A DNA stretch of 64,000 nt from Cupriavidus necator N-1 (GTDB taxonomy: Bacteria; Pseudomonadota; Gammaproteobacteria; Burkholderiales; Burkholderiaceae). The translations under genes and the position numbers were made by a program. Where the stretch lies: the NCBI RefSeq assembly GCF_000219215.1, contig NC_015726.1, positions 1,364,001 to 1,428,000 of the forward strand, given 5' to 3'. Positions 52,932-62,957 of this stretch are shown piece after piece (position 1 is the stretch's first letter; the number at the start of each line of letters is the position of its first letter). The notes beneath the pieces are model-generated. The model was not told where the DNA came from and did no database searches. It saw only the letters and a program-made list of their open reading frames with translations.

Positions 52932-53369
52932 GTGTTCAGGCATCTTCTTGTTGCGGTAGACGGCTCCGCACTGGCCGAAGCGGCCTTTCGCAAGGCACTG
53001 GTGTTCGCGCAGGAGACGCAAGCCAGCATTACGGCGGTGCGCGCCTGCCCGGATTTCCACATCACGACTTACCACACCGAAATGCTCACCGACACCCGAG
53101 AGCAGTTCGAAGAGGCGGTCCTCGAGGACGCATCGAAATACCTGGACGGCATCGCCCGAGAGGCCGCCGCGGCAGGCGTGCCTTGTGACACCAGCAGCGT
53201 GGTCGACGACCACCCCTACGATGCCATCATCAAGGCTGCCGAAGAAAAGGATTGTGACCTGATTGTCATGGCATCTCATGGACACAGGGGTGTGAAGGGT
53301 CTGCTGATCGGCAGCGAAACCCTGAAGGTACTGACCCACAGCAAGATTCCGGTGCTGGTATATCGCTGA
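52932..53369 (+). CDS. Universal stress protein
   Basis: 145 residues from a GTG at 52,932 with AAGGAGG 6 bp upstream; the open frame above it is not needed. It has the Usp fold: N-terminal HLLVAVDGS, VVDDHPYDAIIKAAEEKDCD, and the ATP-binding loop MASHGHRGVKGLLIGSETLK, then the final KIPVLVYR. It is the first gene of a unit with the 64-residue protein and amrS, a combination that suggests a stress- or redox-linked role. Confidence 0.9.
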   Translation: MFRHLLVAVDGSALAEAAFRKALVFAQETQASITAVRACPDFHITTYHTEMLTDTREQFEEAVLEDASKYLDGIAREAAAAGVPCDTSSVVDDHPYDAIIKAAEEKDCDLIVMASHGHRGVKGLLIGSETLKVLTHSKIPVLVYR

Positions 53370-53463
53370 ACGCCGCGTGAACGGGGTCGCCGGGATCGAT
53401 GATGCCGGACACGTTCGTGATGCCACCATGGTTGCCTGTCATGGGCGCCATAAAGGATCCGCC

Positions 53464-53654
53464 ATGAGCACTCGCCGCTATGTCGTGATGATCGACCAGC
53501 CCAGGGACGTTGCCGACGAGCAGATGGCAGAGTACATCAAGCATGCCATCGCCGGCTGGGGTGCCGGATTGCCCCCGCCTCCGGCGGACAGCCCGTTCTT
53601 CGACCTGGATGTGTTGTCGGTAACCGTGATCAGCAAGCCGCACAAGGACCATCC

Positions 53655-53658
<4 letters not shown>
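53464..53658 (+). CDS. Small conserved-looking protein, unknown function
   Basis: 64 residues, beginning MSTRRYVVMIDQPRDVADEQ and containing AEYIKHAIAGWGAGLPPPPA. It overlaps the amrS start by 4 bp, which implies coupled expression. No domain recognised; the fold may be a small ferredoxin-like alpha/beta unit. Confidence 0.65.
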
Positions 53659-54743
<1,085 letters not shown>

Positions 54744-54811
54744 GCCGGCATGCAGGCGCAGGGCCCACAGCCGCAGGTCGCTGGGACCAACCTGGTGGAA
54801 GGGGGAAGCGC

Positions 54812-54843
54812 AAAAAAAAGCCCGACCTGTAGAGGTCGGGTTT
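54812..54843 (+). terminator. Terminator after amrS
   Basis: CCCGACCT-GTAG-AGGTCGGG with an A-run before and TTT after; it may be bidirectional. Confidence 0.75.
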
Positions 54844-55024
54844 AACGATACCTTTGGACAAGGAGACCGCGGTACCGAGGAGACATCGGCAGACAAGGCA
54901 GCGCCGGTGCAACTCAGTCAGGGCACTACCTTCATCGTTGGCAAAGCACACCGCAAACGCCAGGCGTCGATATGCTTTGGCAACGGACCGGCCGTAGCCG
55001 GTCCATCTTCAACGCAGACTGCTA

Positions 55025-55603
55025 TCAGGCAGCCGTCGTCTTCTTCGCCGTGGCCGTACGGGCCGTGGCGCTGGCTTGCTGGGCAGCCTTGGTGGCAGCC
55101 GTTGCCGCAGCCTGGAAGTTGGTTTCAGCGATTTCGACCGCTTGCTTGGTCGCCTTCTGCACCGACTCGTAGGCGTTGTTGGCAGCGGAGATCGCCGACT
55201 TCACGATGGCCACGGTCGATTCCGAACCGGCCGGGGCGTTCTTGGCGAGGTTCTCGACCAGGGCTTGCACGTTCTTCGAGCCTTCGGCCAGTTGGGCCTC
55301 GGCTACCTTGGTGAACTCGCTCTGGGTTTCCGAAGCGATTTCATACAGGTGGCGCGTGTAGGCCAGGGTCTTTTCGGCAACCGGCTGCACGGCTGCGGCC
55401 TGGATGGCCAGCAGTTCCTGCGCGTCCTTGGCCGACAGTGCCTTCTTGGCGTTGTCGACGCTTTCCGCGAACGAGGTCTTGACGACCTGCAGGTTCAGCT
55501 CGACGAGCTTTTCGACGCCTTCAAACGCCTTGGTGGTCAGGCCGAACAGCGTTTCGAGGTTGGCCTTTTGCGCTGCTGCAACTTGTTCCGGGGTGAGGAT
55601 CAT
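55025..55603 (-). CDS. phaP1: Phasin PhaP1, major PHB-granule coat protein
   Basis: 192 residues, beginning [20 protein letters not shown] and ending TAKKTTAA, which I recognise as nearly the same as C. necator H16 PhaP1. It is amphipathic and helical, coats polyhydroxybutyrate granules and controls their size and number. The start at 55,603 is the annotated start of the family. The promoter with PhaR sites lies upstream at 55,733-55,802, so expression is tied to PHB: PhaR represses phaP until it is titrated onto granules. Confidence 0.97.
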   Translation of the reverse strand: MILTPEQVAAAQKANLETLFGLTTKAFEGVEKLVELNLQVVKTSFAESVDNAKKALSAKDAQELLAIQAAAVQPVAEKTLAYTRHLYEIASETQSEFTKVAEAQLAEGSKNVQALVENLAKNAPAGSESTVAIVKSAISAANNAYESVQKATKQAVEIAETNFQAAATAATKAAQQASATARTATAKKTTAA

Positions 55604-55732
55604 TGCTGGTCTCCAGTGGTGAACTTCAAGGTCTAGCAAATTAAGCCGCCTAGATGTCAGGGCCGTGACGGTGTTGTGCCGGATTCGGCCAGCCCAGGCG
55701 TGTGGGTGGGTCAAGGCGCATTTCTTGTTTGG

Positions 55733-55802
55733 TGCGCCGCAACAATTCCTATTGTAGAGACGCCGGATTCAATGTCAAGTGGATTTTGTGCGATGCACAA
55801 AA
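55733..55802 (-). promoter_or_regulatory. phaP1 promoter with two PhaR operator sites
   Basis: On the minus strand: -35 TTGACA (55,773-55,778), 16-bp spacer, -10 TACAAT (55,751-55,756), so transcription starts near 55,744. Upstream site: palindrome TTTTGTGC-GAT-GCACAAAA (55,784-55,802) containing TGCGATGCACAA (55,789-55,800), which fits the PhaR motif TGCRNYGCASMA. Second site: TGCGCCGCAACA (55,733-55,744) over the start point, one mismatch. This agrees with the two PhaR sites known for H16 phaP1. Confidence 0.85.
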
Positions 55803-55962
55803 GAGCGTTGCAGACGATGTACGGATGTGGCGGCTGCGCTATCCCGGCACGCTCCGGCGATGGCCGGGCAGGGGTGCTACCATCCCGGATTGCCCGCGCC
55901 CGCACGGCTGGCCGCCGCCGGGAATCCAACAAGACGTGAACCGAACCGCCCAGGCCACTTCC

Positions 55963-56883
55963 ATGCTCGCTTTCTACGCCGACCACTTTGTGCTGCCACT
56001 GCCACCCGGGCACCGTTTCCCGATGCGCAAGTACAGCATGCTGCGCGATGCCGTCGCGGCGCAGGTGCCGGGGTTGCGCCTGGTGGAGGCGCCGCGCGCG
56101 GGCGACGACGCCTTGTTGCTGGCGCACACGCCCGGGTACGTGCAGGCCGCGTCAACCGGCACGCTCGACGCGGCGCGCCAGCGCGAAATCGGCTTCCCGT
56201 GGTCCGAGGCCATGGTGGAACGCTCGCGGCGCTCCGCCGGCGCCACCATCGAGGCCTGCCGGACGGCGCTGCGCGAAGGCGTTGCCGTGAACCTGGCGGG
56301 CGGCACCCACCATGCGTATGCCGACAAGGGCGGCGGCTTCTGCGTGTTCAACGATGCCGCCATTGCGGCCCGCGTGCTGCAGCGCGATGGTGCCGTGCGC
56401 CGCGTGGCCGTGGTCGACCTGGACGTGCACCAGGGCAACGGCACCGCGTCGATCCTGCAAGGCGATCCCTCCGTGTTCACGCTGTCGCTGCATGGCGAGA
56501 AGAACTATCCGTTCCGCAAAGAAGCCAGCAACCTGGACGTCGGCCTGCCAGACGGCTGCGACGACGACACCTATGCGCAGGCGCTGCAGGCGGCGCTGGA
56601 CACGCTGTTCAGTCGCTTCGATCCTGAACTGCTCATCTACCTGGCCGGTGCCGATCCGCATGAGGGCGATCGCCTCGGGCGGCTCAGGCTGACCCTGGCG
56701 GGCCTGGCACGGCGCGACCGGCTGGTGTTCGATGCCGCGCATGCACGCCAGTTGCCGGTGGCAGTGGCGATGGCGGGCGGCTACGGCAACCAGATCGAGG
56801 ATACGGTTGCGGTCCACGCGCAGACTGTGAGCCTAGCCGCGCAATATCACGCGCGCCATGCACAGGTGGCGCTGGCCTCATGA
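55963..56883 (+). CDS. Histone deacetylase-family amidohydrolase
   Basis: 306 residues. HDAC-superfamily metal and catalytic features are visible: GGTHHAYADKGGGFCVFND with the His pair, VVDLDVHQGNGTASIL with the Asp-x-His ligands, and a later AGADPHEGDRLG with Asp. Bacterial members deacetylate small molecules such as acetoin derivatives or polyamines. The start at 55,963 fits the family start; a GTG at 55,936 and longer frames exist. It overlaps the next gene's start by 4 bp. Confidence 0.9.
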   Translation: MLAFYADHFVLPLPPGHRFPMRKYSMLRDAVAAQVPGLRLVEAPRAGDDALLLAHTPGYVQAASTGTLDAARQREIGFPWSEAMVERSRRSAGATIEACRTALREGVAVNLAGGTHHAYADKGGGFCVFNDAAIAARVLQRDGAVRRVAVVDLDVHQGNGTASILQGDPSVFTLSLHGEKNYPFRKEASNLDVGLPDGCDDDTYAQALQAALDTLFSRFDPELLIYLAGADPHEGDRLGRLRLTLAGLARRDRLVFDAAHARQLPVAVAMAGGYGNQIEDTVAVHAQTVSLAAQYHARHAQVALAS

Positions 56884-57803
56884 GTGGCGTGATGGAGCAA
56901 GGCGGCGCAGCGGCAAGCGCCCGCGCCACCCTGTGGGTGGCGTCGATGCCGTGGCTGTTCGTGCTGATCTGGAGCACCGGCTTTATCGTCGCCAAATACG
57001 GCATGCCGTATGCGGAGCCGATGACCTTCCTGTTCCTGCGCTTTGCCGGCGTGGTGGTGCTGATGGTGCCATTCGTGCTGCTGGCGCGCGTGCCGCTGCC
57101 GCGCCTGCCAGGCAAGGCGGAAACGGACTGGCGCGCCGTCGGCCATATCGCCGTCGCCGGGCTGCTGCTGCAGACGGGCTACCTGGGCGGCGTCTGGGCG
57201 GCGATCAAGCTTGGCATGCCCGCCGGCGTATCGGCGCTGATCGTCGGCATGCAGCCGATCCTGACCGCGCTGATCGCCACGCGCATGGGTGAGCGCATCG
57301 GCGCGCGCCAGTGGCTGGGGTTGCTGCTGGGCATTGCCGGCGTGGCACTGGTGGTGGCCAACAAACTGGGTGCCAGCGGGCTCACGCCGGCAAGCCTGGC
57401 ACTGGCGGGTGGCGCCTTGCTCAGCATCACGGTCGGCACGGTCTACCAGAAGCACTACTGCCCGGTGTTCGACCTGCGCATGGGCTCGGTGATCCAGTTC
57501 GCCGCGGCGGCACTTGCGTGCGTGCCGTTCATGTTCCTGTTCGAGACCCGCGCGGTGCAGTGGAGTGCCGCGATGTTCGGTGCCATGGCGTGGTCGGTGG
57601 TGGCGCTGTCGATCGGCGCGATCTCGCTGCTGTTCCTGCTGATCCGGCAGGGCGCGGCCACCAAGGTGTCGAGCCTGATGTACCTGACGCCGCCCACTAC
57701 CGCAGTGATGGCCTGGCTGCTCTTCGGCGAGCGCTTTCCGCCGCTAGCCGCTGCCGGCATGGTGCTCGCGGCGCTGGGTGTCGCACTTGTCATCCGCCGC
57801 TAG
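56880..57803 (+). CDS. EamA/DMT-superfamily transporter
   Basis: 307 residues with ten TM helices in two EamA repeats (IWSTGFIVAKYGMPYAEPMT in the first and SSLMYLTPPTTAVMAWLLFG in the second). Members export amino acids or metabolites. It overlaps the deacetylase stop by 4 bp (ATGA), so it is co-translated with it and may export the product or a related metabolite. Confidence 0.92.
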   Translation: MSGVMEQGGAAASARATLWVASMPWLFVLIWSTGFIVAKYGMPYAEPMTFLFLRFAGVVVLMVPFVLLARVPLPRLPGKAETDWRAVGHIAVAGLLLQTGYLGGVWAAIKLGMPAGVSALIVGMQPILTALIATRMGERIGARQWLGLLLGIAGVALVVANKLGASGLTPASLALAGGALLSITVGTVYQKHYCPVFDLRMGSVIQFAAAALACVPFMFLFETRAVQWSAAMFGAMAWSVVALSIGAISLLFLLIRQGAATKVSSLMYLTPPTTAVMAWLLFGERFPPLAAAGMVLAALGVALVIRR

Positions 57804-57875
57804 CCGCGGCGCGTTCGAGTCGCGTACGCGGCTACTTCAGAGTATTCCTATTCCATCCTGTTCCGTCCACGTCTC

Positions 57876-58355
57876 ATGAAACCGCAAGCCGAGTCGCGCA
57901 GTGCCTATCCGTACTTCCAGCCGATCACCACGCGTTGGATGGATAACGATGTCTATGGCCACGTTAACAACGTTGTCTACTACAGTTATTTTGATACCGT
58001 GGTGAATACCTACCTGATCCGGCAGGGCGTGCTCGATGTCACATCGGGCGACACGATCGGGCTGGTGATCGAGACGCAGTGCAACTACTTCTCGTCGCTC
58101 AGCTTCCCCGAGACCGTCGTGGCCGGCCTGCGCGTGGCAAGGCTGGGCACGTCGAGCGTGCGCTATGAGGTCGGGCTGTTCAGCGGCGACAACGAGATCG
58201 CCGCCGCGCAGGGGCATTTCATCCACGTCTATGTCGATCGCGCCACGCGCCGGCCGGTGCCGTTGCCCGAGCCGCTGCGCGAGGCGCTGCTGCCGTTGGT
58301 GATGACCGACGCGGTGGCGGGCGGGCAAGGGTGGGAACGGGGCAACAGGAGATGA
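57876..58355 (+). CDS. 4-hydroxybenzoyl-CoA thioesterase-like (hotdog) protein
   Basis: 159 residues of the YbgC/FadM-type hotdog fold: WMDNDVYGHVNNVVYYSYFD, with the catalytic Asp in DVYGHVNN, and a later LGTSSVRYEVGLF. It hydrolyses acyl-CoA thioesters; substrate unknown. It ends in ATGA where a possible start of the nitroreductase lies, so the two genes may be coupled. Confidence 0.88.
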   Translation: MKPQAESRSAYPYFQPITTRWMDNDVYGHVNNVVYYSYFDTVVNTYLIRQGVLDVTSGDTIGLVIETQCNYFSSLSFPETVVAGLRVARLGTSSVRYEVGLFSGDNEIAAAQGHFIHVYVDRATRRPVPLPEPLREALLPLVMTDAVAGGQGWERGNRR

Positions 58356-58360
58356 ACAAG

Positions 58361-59074
58361 ATGTCCCACGAGGTGCAATTCGGTTCGCAGGATGCCGTGG
58401 ACTGCGTGGATCGCGCGATCCTGACGCGGCGTTCGGTGCGGGCCTTTCTCGATACGCAGGTGCCGCGCCGGACCGTCGAAGAAATCCTGGCCGTGGCCAG
58501 CCGTGCGCCGTCGGGCACCAATACGCAGCCGTGGCGCGTCTATGTGCTGTCCGGCGAGGCCAAGGCCAAGCTGTGCGCCGATGTGCTGTGCGCCTACGAA
58601 GACCCCGAGCGCGACAGCAAGTACCTGGAGGAGTATCCGTACTACCCGCGCGAGTGGGCCGATCCCTACTTGTCGCGGCGGCGCAAGGTGGGCTGGGACC
58701 TGTACGGGCTGCTTGAGATCAGCCGTGAAGACAAGGCGCGCATGCATGAACAGCATGCGCGCAACTTCCGTTTCTTCGATGCGCCGGTGGGGATGATCTT
58801 CACCATCGACCGCATCATGGAGCAGGGCAGCTGGCTGGACTACGGCATGTTCCTGCAAAGCATCATGGTCGCCGCCCGGGCGCGGGGGCTCGATACCTGC
58901 CCGCAGGCGGCGTTCACGCAATTCCACAAGATCATCGGCAGTCACCTGCGGCTGCCGCCGGAGGAAATGGTGGTGTGCGGCATGTCACTGGGTTTTGCCG
59001 ACCCGGAAGCGATCGAGAACCAACTGACCACGGAACGTGAACCGGTCAGCGAGTTCGCGCGTTTCCTCTCATAG
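58361..59074 (+). CDS. Nitroreductase-family FMN oxidoreductase
   Basis: 237 residues. The nitroreductase signature is seen in RRSVRAFLDTQVPRRTVEEI, then AVASRAPSGTNTQPWRVYVL and the C-terminal VVCGMSLGFADPEAIENQL. It likely uses FMN and NAD(P)H. Two ATGs are possible: 58,352 directly touches AGGAG, whereas 58,361 is 9 bp from it and is preferred. It follows the thioesterase with which it probably shares a transcript. Confidence 0.88.
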   Translation: MSHEVQFGSQDAVDCVDRAILTRRSVRAFLDTQVPRRTVEEILAVASRAPSGTNTQPWRVYVLSGEAKAKLCADVLCAYEDPERDSKYLEEYPYYPREWADPYLSRRRKVGWDLYGLLEISREDKARMHEQHARNFRFFDAPVGMIFTIDRIMEQGSWLDYGMFLQSIMVAARARGLDTCPQAAFTQFHKIIGSHLRLPPEEMVVCGMSLGFADPEAIENQLTTEREPVSEFARFLS

Positions 59075-59228
59075 TAAAGCTTGTATCAATGTGTAACGAT
59101 GAATGCCGATATACAAGGTGACTTCCCTGTGTTGGCTGGAGTGTTTCCAGGAGGCAGCAAGGTGAACCCGGGTACGCCCGGGGCAAGCCAGAGGCGGTTC
59201 GCATGCAAACGTGACCTTTTGGTTGCTT

Positions 59229-59245
59229 TTTCCACAATGTGGAAA
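59229..59245. promoter_or_regulatory. Perfect palindrome upstream of pbpG
   Basis: TTTCCACA-A-TGTGGAAA, 8-bp arms, about 45 bp upstream of the pbpG -35. Possible operator of an unknown regulator. Confidence 0.55.
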
Positions 59246-59289
59246 TGTTTGCAAATCGAACTTTAAGGAGCGTCTGTAAGTCTTTAATC

Positions 59290-59318
59290 TTGCTAACAAT
59301 TTCTTTCTTTCCTACACT
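59290..59318 (+). promoter_or_regulatory. Putative sigma70 promoter of pbpG
   Basis: -35 TTGCTA (59,290-59,295), 17-bp spacer, -10 TACACT (59,313-59,318); start point near 59,325, 22 bp before the ATG. Confidence 0.6.
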
Positions 59319-59346
59319 AGCGCCATTCCTATGCGCTGAACGAATC

Positions 59347-60570
59347 ATGTTCCGGTCTGATTCCATTTTTTCCAGATTCTTCGGCTCCGCACCCCTGTCC
59401 GCTGTTGCTGCCGCGGTCCTGGTGTCGGTGTCGATGGTCGCGGCACCCGTGGCCCTAGCGGCCACCACGTCTGCAACCACCCAAAAAACGCCCAAGAAGC
59501 AGGCAAAATCGGCTAACGCCGAGAAAAAGAGTGCTTCGAAGACTGTCGCCAAGAGTTCGCGTGGCGGCAAGGTCGCCAAGAGCGAAGCAAGCAGCACGCG
59601 CAAGGTGGTGGTGCTGAGGAACGGCAAGCGCCATACCGTTGTGGCCCAGCGCGCGGCGCCCGTGCGCGCCGTCTTCACCCCGGCCAAGCCGTCGCTGGGC
59701 GAAGCCATGGGCTTGCGCGACACGGATGACGCGCTGGCACTGCGTTCCAGCGTGGCGCTGGTGATGGACCAGAACTCAAACGAGGTGCTGTTCCAGAAGA
59801 ACGCCAGCGCGGTGCTGCCGATTGCCTCGATCACCAAGCTGATGACCGCGCTGGTGGTGATGGACGCCCGCCTGCCGATGGACGAAGTCCTGACCATCTC
59901 CGAGGACGACCGCGACACCGAGAAGCACAGCAGTTCGCGCCTGCGCTTCGGTACGCAGTTGACGCGCCAGGAACTGCTGCTGCTGGCGCTGATGTCGTCC
60001 GAGAACCGCGCCGCGTCGGCACTGGGCCGCAACTATCCGGGCGGCCTGCCGGCCTTTGTGCAGGCGATGAACCGCAAGGCCCGCGAGCTGGGCATGAACG
60101 ACAGCCACTTCGTCGATTCCAGCGGGCTGTCGAGCAGCAATGTGTCGAGCGCGACAGACCTGGTGCGCATGGTCAACGCAGCGTACCGCAACCCGACCAT
60201 CCGCGAGTTCTCGACGCAGACCGAGCATGAGGTCAACGTGATGGGCCGCACCCAGCACTACGTCAGCACCAACCGCCTGGTGCGCGGCGGCAACTGGGAG
60301 ATCGGCCTGCAGAAGACCGGCTTTATCTCCGAAGCTGGCCAGTGCCTGGTGATGCAGGCCAAGGTCCAGGGCCGCAACGTGGTGATGGTGTTCCTGGACT
60401 CGGCCGGCAAGCTGTCGCGCTTTGCCGATGCCAACCGCGTCAAGGAATGGCTGGAGCATGCGCCGTCGCCATCGTCCCCGCAGCGTGGCTTCCCGTCGTC
60501 GCCGAACCTGACGCAGGCTCCGGGCGGCGCGCACGCGATCCTGGCTTCGCAGCAGTCGCGCGGCATTTGA
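59347..60570 (+). CDS. pbpG: D-alanyl-D-alanine endopeptidase PbpG (PBP7-like)
   Basis: 407 residues. A signal peptide (cleavage after ALA near residue 39) is followed by a Lys/Ser-rich linker (about 40-110) and the peptidase S11 domain with the three active-site motifs S161-x-x-K (SITK), S218-E-N220 and K323-T-G (KTG). It cuts peptide cross-links of peptidoglycan and is usually not essential. The linker is longer than in E. coli PBP7. The ATG at 59,347 matches the signal peptide; the open frame upstream would not be exported. Confidence 0.95.
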   Translation: MFRSDSIFSRFFGSAPLSAVAAAVLVSVSMVAAPVALAATTSATTQKTPKKQAKSANAEKKSASKTVAKSSRGGKVAKSEASSTRKVVVLRNGKRHTVVAQRAAPVRAVFTPAKPSLGEAMGLRDTDDALALRSSVALVMDQNSNEVLFQKNASAVLPIASITKLMTALVVMDARLPMDEVLTISEDDRDTEKHSSSRLRFGTQLTRQELLLLALMSSENRAASALGRNYPGGLPAFVQAMNRKARELGMNDSHFVDSSGLSSSNVSSATDLVRMVNAAYRNPTIREFSTQTEHEVNVMGRTQHYVSTNRLVRGGNWEIGLQKTGFISEAGQCLVMQAKVQGRNVVMVFLDSAGKLSRFADANRVKEWLEHAPSPSSPQRGFPSSPNLTQAPGGAHAILASQQSRGI

Positions 60571-60590
60571 TACGGAACGCCTGACCGGAA

Positions 60591-60617
60591 AAAACGCGCC
60601 GTGCTACGGCGCGTTTT
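60591..60617 (+). terminator. Terminator after pbpG
   Basis: AAAACGCGCCG and CGGCGCGTTTT arms with a 5-nt loop, followed by T's; the A-run on the other side also allows termination of the convergent gene. Confidence 0.85.
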
Positions 60618-60638
60618 TCTTTTTGGCGGCCGCGGCCG

Positions 60639-62051
60639 TCAGAGCAGCTTGCCGGGGTTCATGATCCCGGCCGGGTCGAACACGGCCTTGATTTCGCGCA
60701 TCAGCCGCAGTTCCAGCGGGTCCTTCATGGCCAGGAAGGCATGGCGCTTGAGCTGGCCGATGCCATGCTCGGCGCTGATGCTGCCGCCGTAGCGCATCAC
60801 TTCGTCCAGCACTGCGTCGGTCACCGCATCGCCTTGCGTGGCCGCCCAGTCCCTGGGCGCGCCGGCTGGGCGCGACAGGTTGTAGTGCAGGTTGCCGTCG
60901 CCGAAGTGCCCGAAGATAAAGGGCCGGATGGCGGGATCGAGCCCACGCAGCCGCGTTTCCATCGAGGTCATGAAGGCCGGGATCTGCTCGATCGGCAGCG
61001 AGATGTCGTGCTTCAGGTGCGGGCCGTCGGCGCGCTGTGCCTCGGAGATTTCCTCGCGCAGTTTCCACAGCGCCTGCAATTGTGCGAGCGAGGCAGACAC
61101 GGCTGCATCGAGGCACAGCTCGCGCTCCAGCGCCTCGCCGATGACGCGTTCGAGCAGCGCGTTCAGTGCCGCTTCATCGGTGGTGTCGGCCAGTTCCACC
61201 AGCACATAGGCGGGGTAGCGCTGCGCAAACGGTTCCTGCACCCCTTCCGCGTGCGTGAGCACCAGGTCCAGGCAGTCGCCGGTAAAGAACTCGAAGGCCT
61301 GCAGGCGCGCGCCGCATTGCGCGAACAGCAGCTCGTAGAGTGCCAGCGACTGCGCCGGTGAGGCCACCGCCGCCAGCACCACGCTGCGCGTGTCGGTGCG
61401 CGGGAACAGCCGCAGCGCGGCCGCGGTGATCACGCCGAGCGTGCCTTCGGAGCCGATCAGCAACTGCTTCAGGTCATAGCCGGTATTGTCCTTGCGCAGC
61501 GTGCGCAGGCCGTGGAAGACCTCGCCGTTGGGCAGCACGGCTTCCACGCCCAGCACCAGCTCGCGCGCCATGCCATAGCGCACCACGTTCACGCCGCCGG
61601 CATTGGTCGCAAGGTTGCCGCCGATCTGGCATGAATCTTCAGCCGCCAGCGACAGCGGCAGCAACCGGTTGGCGTCTTGCGCCGCGCGGCGCAGGTTGCC
61701 GAGGATGCAGCCGGCCTCGGCAACCATGGTGTTGGCGATGGTGTCGAGCGAGCGCACCGCGTTCATGCGATCCAGGCTCAGCACCACGTTCTGCGCCTGC
61801 GCATCGGGTGTGGCGCCGCCGCACAGGCCGGTATTGCCGCCGCGCGGCACCACCGGCACCGCGGCCTGCTGGCACAGCGCCAGGGCGCGCGACACCTCGT
61901 CCACGGTACGCGGCCGCAGCACGGCCTGGGCCTGGCCGCGGTAGATGCCGCGCCAGTCGGACAGCCACGGGGCGATGTCGTCGGGGTTGGTCAGGACGGT
62001 GTCGGCGCCGAGGGCCTCGGTGAGCCGCTGGGCGAATTGGCCGGTTTGCAT
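60639..62051 (-). CDS. FAD-linked 2-hydroxyacid dehydrogenase (FAD-binding PCMH type)
   Basis: 470 residues of the GlcD/D2HGDH-like family. The FAD-binding segment is VPVVPRGGNTGLCGGATPDA and SCQIGGNLATNAGGVNVVRYG; the C-terminal part ends in the conserved GSISAEHGIGQLKRHAFLAM. It oxidises D-2-hydroxyacids such as D-lactate or D-2-hydroxyglutarate and passes electrons to the respiratory chain. The FadR-type gene just upstream on the same strand (15-bp gap) is a likely regulator. Substrate not certain. Confidence 0.93.
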   Translation of the reverse strand: MQTGQFAQRLTEALGADTVLTNPDDIAPWLSDWRGIYRGQAQAVLRPRTVDEVSRALALCQQAAVPVVPRGGNTGLCGGATPDAQAQNVVLSLDRMNAVRSLDTIANTMVAEAGCILGNLRRAAQDANRLLPLSLAAEDSCQIGGNLATNAGGVNVVRYGMARELVLGVEAVLPNGEVFHGLRTLRKDNTGYDLKQLLIGSEGTLGVITAAALRLFPRTDTRSVVLAAVASPAQSLALYELLFAQCGARLQAFEFFTGDCLDLVLTHAEGVQEPFAQRYPAYVLVELADTTDEAALNALLERVIGEALERELCLDAAVSASLAQLQALWKLREEISEAQRADGPHLKHDISLPIEQIPAFMTSMETRLRGLDPAIRPFIFGHFGDGNLHYNLSRPAGAPRDWAATQGDAVTDAVLDEVMRYGGSISAEHGIGQLKRHAFLAMKDPLELRLMREIKAVFDPAGIMNPGKLL

Positions 62052-62066
62052 GATGGCGGTGTCGTT

Positions 62067-62816
62067 TCAGGAAAGGGAAGGGTGGCTGCTGGCGCGCGCT
62101 GTCGACGTTTCATCGGCGCGCGTGCGCAGCACAAGGCCAAGTCGGCGTGCGGCGCATTGCAGGTGCGTCACCGCGGCGGCGCGGGCTGCCGCGGCATCGC
62201 CACGGCGGATAGCATCGACGATCGCTTCATGCTCGGCATGCACGGTCTCGGCCAGGCCGGCCTGGCGCAGCGTATTGGCGCGCGCGGTGGCCACGGCCTG
62301 GTGCAGCTGCAGGTTCAGGTACTGCAGCAGCTGGCGGTAGTAGGGGTTGTGCGTGGCGGCGGCAATGCCGATATGGAAGGCGGCGTCGATATCGGCGGCC
62401 GGCTGCGGGTCATAGAGATGAGCGTGCAGCCGCTGCAGCAACCCGCTCAGTGCGGCCACGTCCTCATCGCTGCGGCGCGCGGCGGCCAGCGCCGCGGCGG
62501 CGCCTTCCAGGTCGATGCGCAGGTCGTACAGGTCCGCCAGCCCGCTGGCGTCGATATCGGGTTCGCGCGGCAGCTGGAACCCCGCCGCGCCGGTACGCGA
62601 GCGCACCGTGCAGCCAACGCCCTGGCGTGACTCGACGAACCCCTGCGAGCGCAGGTGCTCGGTGACTTCGCGGATCACCGCGGCGCTGACGCCGTACTGC
62701 TCGGCCAGCTGCCTGCCGGTCGGCAGCCGACTGCCGACGGGGTAGGTGCCGTTTTCGATGTCGGCGCGCAGCTGGCGGGTGACCTGTTCGGTGAGGGTGA
62801 CGGCGCGGGTTCGCAT
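62067..62816 (-). CDS. GntR-family regulator, FadR/FCD subgroup
   Basis: 249 residues. An N-terminal winged helix (LTEQVTRQLRADIENGTYPV, RLPTGRQLAEQYGVSAAVIR) and a C-terminal FCD domain with metal-binding His residues (IDAAFHIGIAAATHN, VHAEHEAIVDAIRRGDAAAA). FadR-type regulators respond to small acids. It is adjacent to, and on the same strand as, the 2-hydroxyacid dehydrogenase, which points to lactate- or hydroxyacid-responsive control. Confidence 0.92.
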   Translation of the reverse strand: MRTRAVTLTEQVTRQLRADIENGTYPVGSRLPTGRQLAEQYGVSAAVIREVTEHLRSQGFVESRQGVGCTVRSRTGAAGFQLPREPDIDASGLADLYDLRIDLEGAAAALAAARRSDEDVAALSGLLQRLHAHLYDPQPAADIDAAFHIGIAAATHNPYYRQLLQYLNLQLHQAVATARANTLRQAGLAETVHAEHEAIVDAIRRGDAAAARAAAVTHLQCAARRLGLVLRTRADETSTARASSHPSLS

Positions 62817-62897
62817 GGGTGCCGATTATAAGGTTTGCTGGTTATCTGAAAACATAGGGTAAACCATTGAATTGGGATGGCCGCAGCCCCAAAGCAA

Positions 62898-62932
62898 AAC
62901 GCGCGGACTGCCATGATGGCAGTCCGCGCGTT
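62898..62932 (-). terminator. Strong terminator of the IclR gene
   Basis: Perfect 16-bp arms (AACGCGCGGACTGCCA/TGGCAGTCCGCGCGTT) with a 3-nt loop; TTTTGCTTT follows on the minus strand. Confidence 0.85.
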
Positions 62933-62957
62933 GGCGGTGGCTGGTGATTCGGTCTTT

